64,000 nt of DNA from Anaerocolumna xylanovorans DSM 12503 (GTDB lineage Bacteria; Bacillota; Clostridia; Lachnospirales; Lachnospiraceae): assembly GCF_900143645.1 (NCBI RefSeq), contig NZ_FRFD01000011.1:186001-250000 (forward strand). Reading direction: 5' to 3'. The notes beneath the pieces are model-generated. The model saw nothing but the letters and a program-made list of their open reading frames with translations, was not told where the DNA came from and made no database searches. Positions 62,999 to 64,000 of this stretch are shown here, in pieces (within the stretch, counting starts at the first letter, position 1; every line of letters starts with the position of its first letter). The translations under genes and the position numbers were made by a program.

Positions 62999-63691
62999 TT
63001 ATTCTTTTCTGGGGTCTATAATCTTCACTGCATCCGCAACACGTCCATACTGTCCTTTGGACTTCTCATAAGCGGTAGTAGGGTCATCACCCTTCTTAAT
63101 GAAGTCAGTCATTTTGCCCAGGTTTACGAACTGATAACCGATAATCTGGTCTTCTTCGTCAAGAGCAATTCCGGTAACATAGCCTTCTGCCATTTCAAGG
63201 TAACGGGGACCTTTCTTTAAGGTTCCGTACATCGTACCAACCTGGCTTCTTAAGCCTTTACCTAAATCTTCAAGACCTGCTCCGATAGGAAGTCCGTCTT
63301 CAGAGAAAGCACTTTGGGTTCTACCGTAAGCAATCTGTAAGAAAAGCTCTCTCATAGCAGTATTGATAGCATCACATACAAGGTCTGTGTTCAGTGCTTC
63401 CAAAACAGTTCTTCCGGGAAGAATTTCTGCTGCCATAGCTGCGGAATGGGTCATACCGGAACATCCGATAGTCTCAATTAACGCCTCCTGGATAATACCG
63501 TCCTTTACGTTTAAGGTTAACTTACAGGCTCCCTGCTGAGGTGCACACCAGCCAACACCATGTGTTAAACCGGAGATATCCTTCACTTCCTTAGCCTGTA
63601 CCCATTTTGCTTCTTCCGGGATAGGTGCTGCCCCGTGGTTAACGCCTTGCGCAACCGGACACATCATTTCTACTTCATGTGAATAAATCAT
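62999..63691 (-). CDS. NifU-like iron-sulfur cluster assembly scaffold protein
   Basis: A 230-residue protein with NifU_N-like features: VGWCAPQQGACKLTLNVKDG, then IETIGCSGMTHSAAMAAEIL with the conserved Cys, and an early MMCPVAQG Cys. It is larger than IscU and belongs to the group linked with GGGtGRT proteins. ATG 63691 (MIYSHEVEMM) follows AAAGGAG; the frame to 63718 has no site. First gene of a two-gene operon with the GGGtGRT gene. Confidence 0.88.
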   Translation of the reverse strand: MIYSHEVEMMCPVAQGVNHGAAPIPEEAKWVQAKEVKDISGLTHGVGWCAPQQGACKLTLNVKDGIIQEALIETIGCSGMTHSAAMAAEILPGRTVLEALNTDLVCDAINTAMRELFLQIAYGRTQSAFSEDGLPIGAGLEDLGKGLRSQVGTMYGTLKKGPRYLEMAEGYVTGIALDEEDQIIGYQFVNLGKMTDFIKKGDDPTTAYEKSKGQYGRVADAVKIIDPRKE

Positions 63692-63807
63692 GTCAAGACT
63701 CCTTTCAATGTACATCAATAATTGCAGTATAAATCGTTATTATTTTAACACCGCACTTATTTTCTCATAAAAAGTCAAATTAGTCCATAGTTTTTGATAA
63801 AAAATTA

Positions 63808-64000
63808 TTAACAAGGCTTCTTGACCTTTACGGATACATAGGGGCTATCCTTTATAGTAAACCGCCAGAGATAGTCCTTAGCCTCTCCGGCATAGTCAAT
63901 GTTAATCCGCCTGGAAGCTTCAATCTCAAAATCAGCTTTTTCTTCCGGTTCTTCTACATAGAGCTGATCTCCGCAAAGGTCTATGCCGTAATTCTCTTTT
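63808..64000 (-). CDS. Unidentified protein, C-terminal 63 residues (partial)
   Basis: An open frame enters from the right edge and stops (TAA) at 63808. It reads NYGIDLCGDQLYVEEPEEKA, then DFEIEASRRINIDYAGEAKD and a beta-type end YVSVKVKKPC. I do not recognise the family; codon use looks like the neighbours and the frame is clean, so it is probably a real gene whose bulk lies outside. Confidence 0.6.
   Translation of the reverse strand, partial: KENYGIDLCGDQLYVEEPEEKADFEIEASRRINIDYAGEAKDYLWRFTIKDSPYVSVKVKKPC

Overview
The window looks like chromosome of a low-GC, endospore-forming Firmicute, most likely of the class Clostridia, family Lachnospiraceae. The reasons are a complete spoIIIAA-AH operon, the gene order asp23-nusB-xseA-xseB-ispA-dxs-tlyA-nadK-argR, Firmicute-type LexA boxes, strong AGGAGG ribosome binding sites, and families common in these bacteria (GGGtGRT protein, TIGR03915/TIGR03916 pair, BspA-like LRR surface proteins). 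Most genes are on the minus strand. No rRNA, tRNA, CRISPR array or intact mobile element was seen.

Layout. 1-8,100 is the accessory end: a very large secreted CehA/McbA-type PHP metallohydrolase that runs off the left edge, a DeoR-type regulator, a SAM methyltransferase, and a tyrosine recombinase pseudogene that has lost its catalytic core, next to yebC. 8,156-15,782 is a housekeeping operon (RNA, DNA repair, isoprenoid, NAD). 16,071-21,561 is the spoIIIA operon, with a candidate sigma-E promoter upstream. 21,734-27,680 holds aroE, a secreted LRR protein, a small membrane protein, an MBL/beta-CASP RNase-like hydrolase and DegV. 27,920-38,000 is amino-acid biosynthesis (leuBCD with a divergent LysR regulator, ilvN-ilvC), mutY and two glycosyltransferases. 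38,035-45,770 holds a GNAT protein, HtrA, pheA, folC, an RlmI-like methyltransferase, a HAD-GNAT fusion and a repeat-rich lipoprotein. 45,826-53,412 holds a probably SOS-controlled radical-SAM DNA repair pair and an ABC-2 exporter divergent from a NarL-type two-component system. 53,525-61,369 is an oligopeptide (Opp) ABC importer. 61,966-63,691 is the GGGtGRT/NifU-like pair, followed by a partial gene at the right edge.

The most unusual system is the Opp importer. Its OppC-like permease carries a seven-repeat RCC1-type beta-propeller (about residues 105-378) in the first extracellular loop. Its OppF-like ATPase carries an extra helical, coiled-coil-rich segment of about 190 residues between Walker A and the Q-loop. 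The operon has a consensus sigma-A promoter followed by a leader of about 215 nt containing an intrinsic-terminator-like hairpin, a hairpin after the binding-protein gene, and a small uncharacterised membrane protein as last gene. Substrate sensing outside and gating inside by these added domains is inference.

Two families of short palindromic repeats are scattered between genes. Several copies end a few bases before a start codon and supply its Shine-Dalgarno sequence (nadK, xseA, a glycosyltransferase, leuC, ilvN). Other regulatory architecture read directly from the bases includes a LexA-box pair flanking the promoter of the radical-SAM operon, and overlapping divergent promoters with a 20-bp dyad between leuB and its LysR regulator.
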